Of a DNA stretch of 64,000 nt, positions 46,817 to 57,810 are shown piece by piece. The translations under genes were made by a program, and so were the position numbers. Within the stretch, counting starts at the first letter, position 1. Every line of letters begins with the position of its first letter. This DNA comes from Drechmeria coniospora. Lineage: Eukaryota > Ascomycota > Sordariomycetes > Hypocreales > Ophiocordycipitaceae. The stretch covers positions 7,971,222 through 8,035,221 of the forward strand of contig NC_054390.1 of the NCBI RefSeq assembly GCF_001625195.1, in the 5' to 3' direction. Below the pieces are notes generated by a model that saw only the letters and a list, made by a program, of their open reading frames with translations, was not told the origin of the DNA and searched no databases.

Positions 46817-47323
46817 GGCGTGTCGTTTACGCAGCCATCAATGCTGCAGGCAGAAGATGGAGAGCGAAGGTTGGGTGATTGGAGGAGGTTGGTGGAGGTG
46901 GTTGCTCGAATGCTGTCTCCGGTGTTTTGGAGAAGGCTGCCTTCATGGAGCTTCCGTAAAGTTGGCAATAATTACCTACGAGGAGTTGTTACTCATCATA
47001 CTACATACTTACAGTACAGTACATGTACAAATAGTAAGGTATGGATGGCACTAAGTATGAGGCGCTTGGCAAGGCTTGGGTGGGTGGTCTGCTAAAACAA
47101 GCTGGGCCACGACACACCCTGGCAGCCAATCAGCGACGGCTTTGCCGAAGATGCTTCCAGCACGGAACAGTACCCATACCAACGCATACCACCATGTAAT
47201 GTACTGTAGATGCTGCATCTCAATACATGCACATCACCCGCTTGCCACTGTAGGCGTGGGAAGCCCGAGCCTCGAGCTTCGACAAGCTCGTTGACCTGTC
47301 CTTTTTTCCCCCAACTCGCCCTG
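46817..47323. promoter_or_regulatory. Divergent promoter region, Laa1 and TACO1 genes
   Basis: 507 bp between two divergent start codons. A small GTAC-type patch (TACTTACAGTACAGTACATGTAC) lies near 47005-47030. No clear TATA box was seen. Confidence 0.45.
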
Positions 47324-48361
47324 ATGGCTTCTCTACCATGGGCAGGCTTTGTCTTGCAACGAATGAACTCGCGAGCCGCAGCGTCATCATTAACACCGAC
47401 GACCCTCTGCCACCAATGCAGGCGAGCATTCACCTCAACGTCAGTGTCGCTTGCCGGCCACAACAAGTGGTCCAAGACGAAACACATCAAGGCTGTGACG
47501 GACAAGAAGAAGATGTCTGAGCGGACGGCGTTTACCAAACTCATTGCCATGCACTCACGGAGTTACGACTGCCTGCCACCACGACCATGAGGTGCCTGTC
47601 CCATGCTAATCTGGCGCAGTGCATGGCGAAGATGTCAGGTTTAATCCGCAACTGGCCAATGCCATCGCGGCGGCGACGAAAGGTACGCAATCAAACCTGT
47701 CACGCAGGATTTCTTTTTTGGAGCCGTCATTCTGACTCGTCCATCAGCTAGTGTTCCCAAGGCCCTGGTGGAGGCCGCCATCGCTCGAGGTCAGGGTCGA
47801 TCGACGACGGGAGCCAAGCTCGAGGTCCTAACATTCGAGGCTCTGATCCCTCCCAACATTGCCTTGATTGCCGACGCCGAGACGGACAACAAGACACGCA
47901 CTCTGCACGATCTCCGGCTGGTCGTAAAGAAGGCTGGGGGAGTCACCGGGTCGACGTCGTTTTACTTTTCCAGACGCGGCCGCACCATCTTCAAGCCCTC
48001 GGAAGGTGGTCCAACGCTGTCGGGCGTGCTGGAGGAGGCGATCGAGCACGAAGGAGCCGAGGATGTCGAGCAGCTGCCGGACGGTGCGTTCCTGCTATGG
48101 ACCCAACCGGCCTCGCTCATGGCCATGACGGAGGCGCTATGCAGCAAGTTTGGGCTGGAAGTAGGAGAATCGGACATCATCTGGGCGGCCAACGAGGACA
48201 CGAAAGTCGCCGTGGACACTAGCAGCTTGGCTCAAACGCTCGATGATCTCCTCTCCGGGCTCCGGGAGCATACTGAAGTCAAGGCGATATTCGCCAATGT
48301 TCGGCAGGGAAAGATTACGAACGACGAATGGGACAAGGTTGAAAGACAAATAGATGTGTAG
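47324..48361 (+). CDS. TACO1: Mitochondrial YebC/TACO1-family translational activator
   Basis: Three exons: 47324-47561, 47620-47682 and 47748-48361. Introns are 58 and 65 bp, with branch sites TGCTAAT and TCTGACTC. The product is 304 residues. An Arg-rich presequence (about residues 1-45, ending RRAFTSTS) precedes the YebC signature AGHNKWSKTKHIKAVTDKKKM. HGEDVRFNPQLANAIAAATK, PKALVEAAIARGQG and the C-terminal domain (GGSTSFYFSRRG-like and DEWDKVERQIDV) follow. Mammalian TACO1 is required for efficient translation of COX1 mRNA in mitochondria, and bacterial YebC helps ribosomes through proline stretches. The gene ends 162 bp from the stop codon of PET100, in tail-to-tail orientation. Confidence 0.93.
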
Positions 48362-48523
48362 CTTAGTATGAAACGTACAACGAGCAACGTTCCGTCCTGC
48401 ACCGTGAAAGTTTGGCTCTGCCAAGTGACGTGGTGATGCTTTTGTCGAGCTCGATGGCCGGGTATCTCATCTCAAATCGTACAATCTCGCCGCCGTTTCT
48501 TCTTGTCGTACAAGGTGACATGG

Positions 48524-48864
48524 TTAGGACTCGGTCTTGTTGGCTGGCGATTCCTGCATCTGGGGTCGCTGCCGCTCCTCCTCGCGTAGGCGCATCTGGT
48601 GCAACTTTTGTCTCGCAACGATGCGGTCGTATTCTGCCTTGACTTCGTCTCTATCCCGAGGTACCTTGTTGCACTCTTCCGGCCTCGGCCAAAAGTTGTG
48701 CACGGAGAAGCGATTGTCGAGGTTGGTGCCGAAGTAGTACATGATGCCAATCGGGAACATGACGTACACGCCGAACTGGGCGCAGACGATGTCAGCATCG
48801 CCCGAGATGGACATGGTAGGAGGGATAGCCTCACCTTGAAGACTTCTAGATTGAGACCACCCAT
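48524..48864 (-). CDS. PET100: Cytochrome c oxidase assembly factor Pet100
   Basis: Two exons: 48864-48835 and 48775-48524, with a 59-bp intron (donor GTGAGG, branch GCTGAC, acceptor GCCCAG). The product is 93 residues, near the usual size. Exon 1 encodes only MGGLNLEVFK, and the join continues FGVYVMFPIGIMYYFGTN, the single transmembrane segment, followed by FWPRPEECNKVPRDRDEV, both strongly conserved in this family. A charged coiled tail follows. Pet100 sits in the mitochondrial inner membrane and assists assembly of a late subcomplex of complex IV. An unspliced reading from 48925 is misleading because it runs through the intron. Confidence 0.93.
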
Positions 48865-49717
48865 GATGCAGGATGCGAGGCTGTTTTGCCGCGATGAGGT
48901 GATTGTTTTGAAAGGTTGATGGCATATTCTAACGGCCATTCCACCAGCAGGGACGGGGTTGGCATGGCCCACCAGAGTGCACAAGGCTCCCTAGCGCCAG
49001 AGCCCCCACAAATAACCCCGATAGAGTGGTATGTCCCAAATGGGGCTACCAGTAATTAATAGTGTTGCTGTACGCACATTGCAGACACAACAGCATGCAT
49101 AGCGGTAAGTACATGTACTTGAAGGTGTATACTCTAGGGTACGTAAAAGTACACTTCAAGCATGCAGGAAGCGAGAGGACGAGTTTCGTGACAAGGCTTT
49201 GCCGAGGGAGAGCTTTCGATCTTGGCTGGTACCCCCGGGGGTAGGAACACCATTGTGGCACTACCTTCAATGGCGCATTTACAGCATGTCGTGCAGGTAA
49301 GTATTGATACTACGGAGAACGGAGTACTGCAGAATAAGTATTACAGTGATGCCACTTACGTACTTGCATACTCGTGCGTACTCGCATACGCGCACCTACT
49401 TGCATACTCGTACGTACTTGCATACACGTGCAGATGAATATACTGCTTACTTAAGTACACCGTGATGGAGCAGGAAGTTGATTTACTCCCTCACGCTGAC
49501 AGCTCTCGCATTGCGCCCTTCCTCCGAAACAAAGTCCTAACCAAAGGATGTCAGAGATGCACCTTTCGCATGTACCTATGTAATTTCCATCATTATGATT
49601 GCTTCAACGCCTTGGTATGCCTCCTTGCCCTGGACTCCCTGCTCCGGCTATGTACGGCCGTTGATTTTTAGCGGAAAGCGGAACGAAGACTGGTCCTCGA
49701 TGGCGCCCGTAGGCGCG
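48865..49717. other. Gene-free interval with GTAC repeats
   Basis: 48865-49050 is the probable promoter of PET100. A GTAC-rich island with repeated CGTACTTGCATACTCG units covers about 49060-49450. The rest is probably the 3' region of the next gene. No gene was found. Confidence 0.6.
49060..49450. repeat. GTAC-rich repeat island with TACTTGCATACTCGTACG units
   Basis: Besides TACGGAG-type motifs, the segment 49355-49430 is a short tandem of ACTTGCATACTCGTGCGT-like units, about four copies. Confidence 0.7.
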
Positions 49718-51520
49718 CTAGGGACCGCCTGTTACCGGCGCGTCCGTTTTGCTCTCTCTCGTTGATGTCCGTCTCTCCATCATCTCCTCCATCATAAATC
49801 GCTCCTTGAAGCTCATGGGCGTACTGGGAAAGCGCGGGGGCGAACCATCCTCCAAGACGGATGTGGCGTCGACGGCGTCGACGCTCACCTCCTGCTGATC
49901 GACCGAATTGGCCGTCTTCAAGAGCTCGGGGTCGCGCACGATGGGCATCATCAACGGTCGTCCCCTGTACGAGCCGAGAGAGCCCGGCTGGAACTTGACG
50001 GCGGGCGTGGCCAAGGACTGTGACGCCGGCAAAGGGCGGATGGAGACGGCCGGCGACGATGCGTACACACTCAGCTTGATGTCTGACGTATTCGCCCCCG
50101 CGCCACCGGCTTTCTTCTCATCCATGTCGGAGTCGTCCAGCTCGTCCACTCTTCGCGGGGAGGGTCCCCGTCTCGGTCTGGAAGGTGCACTCCGACCTCC
50201 GGTCTCGAAGAAAAATAGACCGTGCTCGTCCTGGTCGTCGTCGTCGTCATCGTCTTGAGGCATGCTGAAATCAGAAGTCTCGTCCAGCACACCCGCGGGG
50301 GCCGGTTTCGTCTGCGGTGTCGGCGACTGAATCGGCAGTTTGGACGGTCGCGCCGTTCTCATGGCCAGGAAGCCGTCGTCGGAAGAATCGTCGTCGAGGC
50401 TCCCGTCGACGTCTTCGTCATCGGATGATTTGGTACGGGGCGCGCCTCGACTCTCCTCGGGTCGGCTCAACGTCGCACTCGGATCGCCATGGGCAAACGG
50501 AGGCGTACCGGCACGGTGAGGTGCCGGGCTTGGCATCGTGGGCGTGCCGCCGCCCGACCGGCTCGGAGCAGCGTCGTCCGAATCCGCGTTCACGACGGTC
50601 CAGACGGACCCTTCCTCCAGCGGCGCTCGCGACAGTGCCCTCAGGGCGTCGGAGGAGGAGACCTTGCGAGGGGGGGCTGACCGCTCCTCGTCCTCGCCGA
50701 TCTCAGCACCAAGGTTCGACGTGAAGGCTCCGCCGTCGTCGTCGGCACCGGGTGACGGCAGGCGAGGAGATATGAATTTGGGCGGAAGAGGCGAGGCTGT
50801 CGGCAGCACCTCGGCGCCCATGAACTCGAACCGGACCCGTCGCGGGCTCTGGGGGGGCTTCGCCGTGCTGGACGACCGCCGCAGCGCACTTCGCGGAGGC
50901 TTGGAGTCGCTCTTGTCCGAGGAGAAGGACGAGCCTGCGTCGTCTCTTCCGCGCGAGGCACCGCCTTGCCACGCTGACCCGGCGGGCGCCTGCGCGAGCG
51001 GCAGCGTCTGATCCGGCGCGTCAGGCCGACCCCCGCCCGGCCCTATCGGCCCGTCGACGGCCATGTCTTGCGCCGCCGTTGTCGTGGGATGCAGCGCCGA
51101 GGGCGCCATGCCGGCCGCGGAGCTGGACGCGCCGGCAGGTGGAGGGTTGGCCAAGGTCGACGAGCTGTCGAGCAGCGGCAGGTAGTTTGGGGTGAAGAGA
51201 CCGTGGAAGTCGAGATCTCGTTCGTCGAGGCTCCGGTCCGCCTCGGACGACTCGGGCGGCGACGGTTGAGGCGCGGGCGACGTCGCGATCTCGGCGCACG
51301 CCTGCGGCTGGGGGTCGAGCTCGGGACGAAGCGTCGGATAGCGAGCGAAGGAGGCGGTGATGTTGCGGTGGACGTTGGAGGCCACGGCGGACGGCACGCC
51401 GCGCAGGAGGTCGTCGTAGTAGTGCTGGAAATCGACGGCCAGGTCACCGCGGAGCGAGACGATCTTGTGCTCGAGTTCCCCTAGGCGCTGATGCAGGCTG
51501 TCGAGCAGCCTGGCCTCCAT
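49718..51520 (-). CDS. Large disordered acidic/Pro-Ser-rich protein with PP1-docking-like motif
   Basis: A single exon for 600 residues from the ATG at 51520; an in-frame extension to 51709 has no ATG and is dropped. Residues 1-60 form an amphipathic, probably coiled-coil region (LHQRLGELEHKIVSLRGDL and FQHYYDDLL). The rest is mostly disordered: Pro/Ser/Ala-rich with acidic runs, including a block of seven Asp near residue 430. RRVRFEF (V229, F231) matches the RVxF motif that docks protein phosphatase 1; it follows a Ser/Arg stretch (SALRRSSSTAK), a plausible phosphorylation control region. The C-terminus has MSFKERFMMEEMMER, another helix. I recognise no named family. The long uninterrupted reading frame and ordered ends support a real gene. 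Confidence 0.72.
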   Translation of the reverse strand: MEARLLDSLHQRLGELEHKIVSLRGDLAVDFQHYYDDLLRGVPSAVASNVHRNITASFARYPTLRPELDPQPQACAEIATSPAPQPSPPESSEADRSLDERDLDFHGLFTPNYLPLLDSSSTLANPPPAGASSSAAGMAPSALHPTTTAAQDMAVDGPIGPGGGRPDAPDQTLPLAQAPAGSAWQGGASRGRDDAGSSFSSDKSDSKPPRSALRRSSSTAKPPQSPRRVRFEFMGAEVLPTASPLPPKFISPRLPSPGADDDGGAFTSNLGAEIGEDEERSAPPRKVSSSDALRALSRAPLEEGSVWTVVNADSDDAAPSRSGGGTPTMPSPAPHRAGTPPFAHGDPSATLSRPEESRGAPRTKSSDDEDVDGSLDDDSSDDGFLAMRTARPSKLPIQSPTPQTKPAPAGVLDETSDFSMPQDDDDDDDQDEHGLFFFETGGRSAPSRPRRGPSPRRVDELDDSDMDEKKAGGAGANTSDIKLSVYASSPAVSIRPLPASQSLATPAVKFQPGSLGSYRGRPLMMPIVRDPELLKTANSVDQQEVSVDAVDATSVLEDGSPPRFPSTPMSFKERFMMEEMMERRTSTRESKTDAPVTGGP

Positions 51521-51759
51521 TGCGCCAAACAAGCTCGTGGACGTGTGAAATGGGGGGGCCCAGGAGACCTCGGTATGCGCATGGCGCAGGTTATGCAGGC
51601 TGGGCTTGGGGGGAGAGGGAGGGGAGCACGCGGTTTGACAAGTTGGACCCTCCGAGAAAAAGGCTAAAATAAAAGGTTGGGGTGGCGTCCGGGCCAGAGA
51701 GACGAACAAGGGGACACGATGGAGTTTGATGGCATTGTGGGAGTATTAATACGGAGTCC

Positions 51760-53060
51760 GGATTCCGGAGTACTTTTTGCTCGAGGTAAGTACTCCGTAC
51801 ACGCAGCACAAGTAAGTAAGTACAGTAAGTAGCAATTACGGAGTACACATGGAATGAAAGCAAGTACACTTATTATGTATAGTTGCTACTAAGATACCTT
51901 TACTTATGTACCTGTATTAGCAGCACTCCCTACTCCGTACGTTATACCGCTTTACTAGTACGGAGCACTTGCAAGTACTGTAATTTGTACCTCATTCCAG
52001 GTACTCCGCACTTGGACTTGGGCATGTACTTGCAACCAGGCTCACGCATACAAGTACAGTACAGCATGTGTACGTACAGTACTGCGTAGGTACGTTGCAA
52101 GTATTTGGGTGTCAGGACGGAGTACACATACTTGCGCACATGTACCTGTACGTTCTCGCTTTATAGTGGCAACTTTAGCACCGAGCCGGTGTGCAGTACT
52201 GTGCATGCAACACTGCAAAATACTTCCATGCAATGCAACTAAATACACTTCATACTTGTTACACTGTACTCCATACGCCGGCGGTAGGTGAAAGTACTTG
52301 CACTTACTCGCTTCGCGGTTGCTGGCACGTTGGTACCACGTACCGGTGCGGGTCCCTTGGCCGATCCCCGCCATCGACCAGGTTTTGTCGGATGGGTGTG
52401 GGTGGGTGTGCACAGATGCAGGCAGTCACTGGTCCCCGTACCAGCACACAAGATTCGACATGGACAATGGCCTACAAGCTAGTAGTTGTGCTATTCTCCC
52501 CGTACCCTACTCGTACTCTTAGCATCCATTGAGGGCATCCATTGAGGTAGCGGCCTATGCTAGGTACTAGTACAAATGAATCATTGCCCAGTACTCCGTA
52601 AGTAAGTCCGGCGTACGAGCACAGAGAGCACCAATCGATTACATGTACCTACACGAACTACAAGTTAGTTCAAGTTCTCAGTATTGGTACAAGTACCCAG
52701 TTGCCATCACCAAAGTATCTACTCCGTAAGTACTACCTAGTAGGTACCAATATACAACGTACTGTATGGCTCGACCTGGCCTCGCCCTGCCTGGTACCTG
52801 GTTCATAAGTACTTAGTACTCGGAAGAACGGACTACCCGGAAAGGTACTCCGGGCTTCCTTGCGTGCTGTGTGCTTACTCTGTAATTACAGGTACATCAC
52901 CTGCCTAGCACTCAAGTATACTTACGGCACACCTACTTACCTGCCTGGTAATTACCTAGTACCTAGTACCTTGCACACCAACAAGTACTCGCTGTGCTTG
53001 TGCACTTCTTATACTCGTATGTGCCCAGGACGTACTTGCGCGCTCACGTATTACCGTCGT
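51760..53060. repeat. GTAC-rich repeat islands
   Basis: Two dense patches (51760-52160 and 52560-53060) of TACTCCGTAC, TACGGAGTAC, AAGTAAGTAAGTAC and TAGTACCTAGTACC motifs, separated by sparser sequence. Confidence 0.75.
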
Positions 53061-53819
53061 ACCACGAGGTCATGAGGACGTGCGGGGATGACGTGAATGA
53101 GAGACATATCATCCAACCGGCATTGGCGACCACCCGCCAAGGGGTAGCACATACGACCCCCAAGCACGGACTGTGCATTCCGCGCGCTCGTTGTCTTTTG
53201 ATTGCACCCTCTCGTCGCCTCGTCGCGGGATGGCTGCAATTGTCCTTGAACGACTCCTTCGATCCTTATCGCGACTGGGGGCAACGGATGAGTCAGGCAG
53301 GTGTTACCGGATAATGCTACTCATCTGTGACAGTCGGTACTATTCGAGTACAGGTATCGTACTTTTAATACAGTAACAGTAAGGTGTAAGTACAGTACTG
53401 TACACTCCAACCCCACCCTTTAACCAGGCCTCACATCTCAAGAAATACCTCGGGCCACCAGGGATGCCTTGCAGAGCACTGCGTGCCATTCCTTTCCATT
53501 GGCGCTTCATGGCACAAAGTGGCCTGTGGCACCCTCCTGCAAAGGCACTGCATCTGTCGCCAGGTCGCTCGACTCCCGGCACATCGCTTGGACTCTCCTG
53601 CGGCGCACCTACGCTTGACCATGTACGGAGCATCGCCAGCTGGTGGCCGTTGTTGCCGCGTATGGCCTCGTAACGAATTTGGTCCCCCATGGGCCGGCTT
53701 GCTCGAAACTCTCTCGCACATACATGCATGCGTCTTGCCTGCGAAGAAATCCCTGGTCTGTAGCATTGTGCTGCTGATCGGTCCGATAAAATCCTCGATG
53801 CGATTGGGAGAATTTCCAT

Positions 53820-54240
53820 GAAAATACGGAGTATTACTGAACACGCATATCAAGTCGCTTCCTCATGCAGGTAGTGCTCACCATCGACAGATAGCATACA
53901 GTACGAATTACCCCAAGTGTGGACAATCTCTGGTATCCCAAAGGCTAATCAATGCACGGAGTACTCCTAAGTAAGTATAAGTATACTTGAGTAATTACAG
54001 TACGCCTACGGAGTACAAGTAAATACTTGCTTCCTTTACTCCGTACTTGTACTTATAGTACTTGGGATACTTCGCTGTATTACTTACTGTACAGTAATTA
54101 TGTACAGTACACAAGGGGAAACGGGGGAGGGGTGGGGGTGGTCGAATCTACTTATACTTGTAAACTTTCGCCAGTGGCGTATAACTTGCAGTACTTACTT
54201 ACTTACAGTGCTTACTTACAGTACTGAACTGCTAGATTTC
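53820..54240. repeat. GTAC-rich repeat island
   Basis: TACGGAGTA/TACTCCGTA motifs with repeated CTTACTTACTTACAGTGC units up to 54230, about 290 bp before the next start codon. Confidence 0.75.
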
Positions 54241-54522
54241 GTCGATGCCACACCGCCTGCCCCTTCAGTCATCCACACTACCATCGATCACCGGCTAAAC
54301 GTCCCACGAGCTGCCTGCCTCATCGGGGAGACGCTGAGCTTCACCTTCCAAGTCAACACGACACAACGCACAAACACAAGCCAATTCTATCGCGCGTGCC
54401 ATTTTCGGGCCATTTTCCTTGCGCCTCCGCACCGCACCGCCCTGGGCGCAATCCATCTCCGAATAGTTTGACATCAAGCTAGTTCTTCCCGACATCATCT
54501 CGACCCTCCTGCTGCGTCCATC

Positions 54523-55395
<873 letters not shown>

Positions 55396-55533
55396 GACGC
55401 CTTGATGCGCTGGGTTACACGGCAACGGCGTTTGGCATTACCGCCGGGGATAAGGGACATGTACCGGAGGCGGATGGATACTCGGGCAGTCCGTTTTTGC
55501 CTCGGAAAATCATATACCCGTCACTTTTGCCTC

Positions 55534-56230
55534 TCATTTCCGTTCACCCTTCTTCTCTCCCTGCATGGTGGCCATGATTCGCCGTTGGTGCTTGCTGGTG
55601 CGGAACTCGAGATACCAGATGCCCTGCCAGGTCCCGGTAGCCTAGTGCGGGGGAGATGGTTAGTGTGCCATCCAAGCATTATGCATGCGTGGATGTGCAC
55701 CTACCAATTTCCCGTCCTTGATGGGAATCGTGACGCTGGCGCCGATCAGGGCCGACTTTACGTGAGCCTGGCACATGGCCGGTCAACGAGCGTACTCCAC
55801 ACGAGCTTCCACAAAGACTTACTGGCATGTCATCAGGACCCTCGGCACTATCGCAGGAATGCCTAGTCAGCTTTGTTCGACGAGGTCAACCTGCAGCCAC
55901 GTACTCGTGGCGGTAGAGAGCCTCGCCCTTGGGGCCTGCTTCTGGTGCAATGCGGTCCAGAGCGTCCGACATGTCCGTCCTGACATCGGCATCCCCTGCA
56001 TTTGGCCTTGGGTGTCAGGTTCCCTTCCACAATGTCGCATTCATAGGTAGGGCTCATCGCATACAGTTCTCGTTCAAGCTCAACGCACAGCTCGTATGTT
56101 GCACGAAGAGATTCAGAAGCCCGACTTTGTAGTCTCGAATCTCAGGCAAGGCAGATATGATCTCATCGGTGATGAGATAGGAGCCGCGCGACTTGGCCGG
56201 TAGGGAAAACTGCTTTTGAAACCAGGACAT
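55534..56230 (-). CDS. YjbQ/UPF0047-family protein
   Basis: Five exons on the minus strand: 56230-56065, 55995-55905, 55847-55823 (a 25-nt microexon), 55767-55705 and 55641-55534. The four introns are 69, 57, 55 and 63 bp with normal GT-AG ends. The product is 150 residues, the usual family size. Typical blocks appear only after splicing: [56 protein letters not shown] and GTWQGIWYLEFR. Bacterial YjbQ members have weak thiamine-phosphate synthase activity; the true role is unresolved. The start at 56230 (MSWFQKQFSLPAKSRG) matches the family; an ATG at 56425 would add a basic N-terminal segment that could be a mitochondrial presequence. It is tail to tail with CFIm25. Confidence 0.87.
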
Positions 56231-56834
56231 GATCCTGGCAGGCCGACGTTGGGCTGATGATGGCTGCTTCGGGTAGAATAGTACGGGAAACGGAGCGGAT
56301 TGACCTGCAGATACGGAAGAGGCGGCGGCCGCCAAGAGATGATTGAAAAAAGGACGACAAGAGTTCAGCCCGGAGATTTGGCTCGAGAAACGTCGTTGGA
56401 TGGCAGAGGCAAGATTGACATCCATCAAGACTCCGTGGTGAAGTCGCTAGACAGATGGGTGGGGTACGCGTCGCTGGGGGTGGGTGGATAACGGCCGCCC
56501 AACACTGATAAATGAATGAACAACACAACCAGATATTCTAGAAACAAGCCATACAACTGCGCTTACGGAGGAAACGCCCAATAAAGGCGTGCTTTGGATG
56601 CCGTCATTTCGAGCAATTTCAAACAGGGATGCCCTGCAGGTTTCATCGTGGCGACACGCAGCTACCAGAGGGAATGTCAACCAAGCATCAGGCTGACGCC
56701 GCGGTCTCTTGATGGGATATGTACAATGCTTATTCAGACATCTCTTGCCATGGCTAATTCATGAATGCAATAATGGCATTCCATCGCCGCTCACTCATCG
56801 GCACCTGCCAACCATCCCCGCCATCAATTTGTCG
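56231..56834. other. Intergenic between YjbQ-family and NDUFS6 genes
   Basis: 604 bp containing the promoter of the YjbQ-family gene (or its longer N-terminus) and the 3' region of NDUFS6, both on the minus strand. Nothing else was recognised. Confidence 0.5.
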
Positions 56835-57427
56835 CTACAAAGGATAGGACGTCTGCGGGAGGGACTCGAGGTGCTTTCTGTGGTGTTCATTGGCCTAGAG
56901 GACCGTCAGTCAGTCTGGAAGATGGGCTCACTCGACAAATTTCGACATACAAAGGGTGAGCCGCAGTAGTTGCAGACGGCAATTTCGGGTTTGTCCGTGT
57001 TGATGAAGATCCTCGGGTGGCCGCCAGCTCCGCCGCCACCGTCGCAGGTGACCATCCGGTCGTGCGTCCAGCTGACGGGTACCTTGTGCACCATCTCCAT
57101 GGCGGAAAGAGGTTGAGGCTACCATCAGTCAGCGTCGGCATGCCCGCGGTTCGACATCCAATATAGTACCTGCAGATCAAACGTCGTCTGCTCGAAGCGC
57201 GGGCCCGTCATGGCCTGAGACCTGGGCCTTTGGTTCCGAGACCAGACGTCTGCTCGGTTCGGCGCCTGGCCAACTTCCTTTGGCTGGGCTTGTGTAATCT
57301 CCAGCTCGGGTTTGGCGCTGATGGGCGCCGCGGCTTCGAAGCATCGGCTCGATGCACTGAACGCGCGATGCGAGAGACGCAATTTCCGCGCCAGCGTTCC
57401 GATTGCCCGCGATTGGGAGGTGGCCAT
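56835..57427 (-). CDS. NDUFS6: Complex I subunit NDUFS6 (13-kDa, zinc-binding)
   Basis: Three exons: 57427-57170, 57118-56951 and 56894-56835. Introns are 51 and 56 bp (donors GTACTA and GTATGT, acceptors GGTAG and TCTAG). The product is 161 residues. The Arg/Ser-rich N-terminus (residues 1 to about 30, ending RAFSASSRCF) is a mitochondrial presequence. The zinc-binding C-terminal domain shows MVTCDGGGGAGGHPRIF and AVCNYCGSPF, with the Cys/His set of this subunit, and the gene ends with NEHHRKHLE and PQTSYPL. NDUFS6 lies at the base of the peripheral arm of complex I and joins late in assembly, displacing NDUFAF2. The start codons of this gene and the Mpp6 gene are 383 bp apart and divergent. 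Confidence 0.93.
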
Positions 57428-57810
57428 GATGCGAATCGTTGCTGGTCGAGCTGCGTAATTGATGTCGGTAGAAGCAGCTCGTCGGTCGAAGTTGGAACCT
57501 GGCGCTTGGAGGGCCGACGCCAGACCATGGGCCCACCGCCGGATTTATGGTATATCCGGCTGGAATGCACCGCATGCAGGACGCCAAATCAAGCATGGAT
57601 ACGGAGTATTACTCGGACGAACAACTTCTCGCAGGAATTTCCTTGTACATATGGGATTGCAAAGCTGGAAACAAGCGCGACATCATCGACCAGGTCTCGC
57701 ACCAATCAGTGTTGTAGCAAGACGGCGAGATCGAACGGCTGTCCAAAGGAGGCTCTTATCCGCGCCGCAGCTTCATCGTTTGCGAGCCCTGCCTTTCGAA
57801 CTTGGCCGCC
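57428..57810. promoter_or_regulatory. Divergent promoter, NDUFS6 and Mpp6 genes
   Basis: 383 bp between divergent start codons. It includes one TACGGAGTATTAC motif at 57600-57612. No TATA box is evident. Confidence 0.45.

Larger units (their letters stand above)
51521..54522. other. 3-kb gene-free interval with GTAC-repeat islands
   Basis: 51521-51750 is the probable promoter of the disordered-protein gene. GTAC-rich islands cover about 51760-52160, 52560-53060 and 53820-54240. 53060-53330 and 53430-53820 are unique sequence with open frames on both strands but no recognisable protein. 54240-54522 is the likely promoter of CFIm25. Confidence 0.6.

Noticed and set aside
51521..51709. 63-residue N-terminal extension of the 600-residue protein
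   Set aside because: The extension starts at TTG and contains no ATG; the ATG at 51520 begins a clean amphipathic helix.
53140..53260. 5S rRNA-like start (ACATACGACC)
   Set aside because: Only the first ten bases resemble fungal 5S rRNA; the following sequence does not match its internal promoter boxes.
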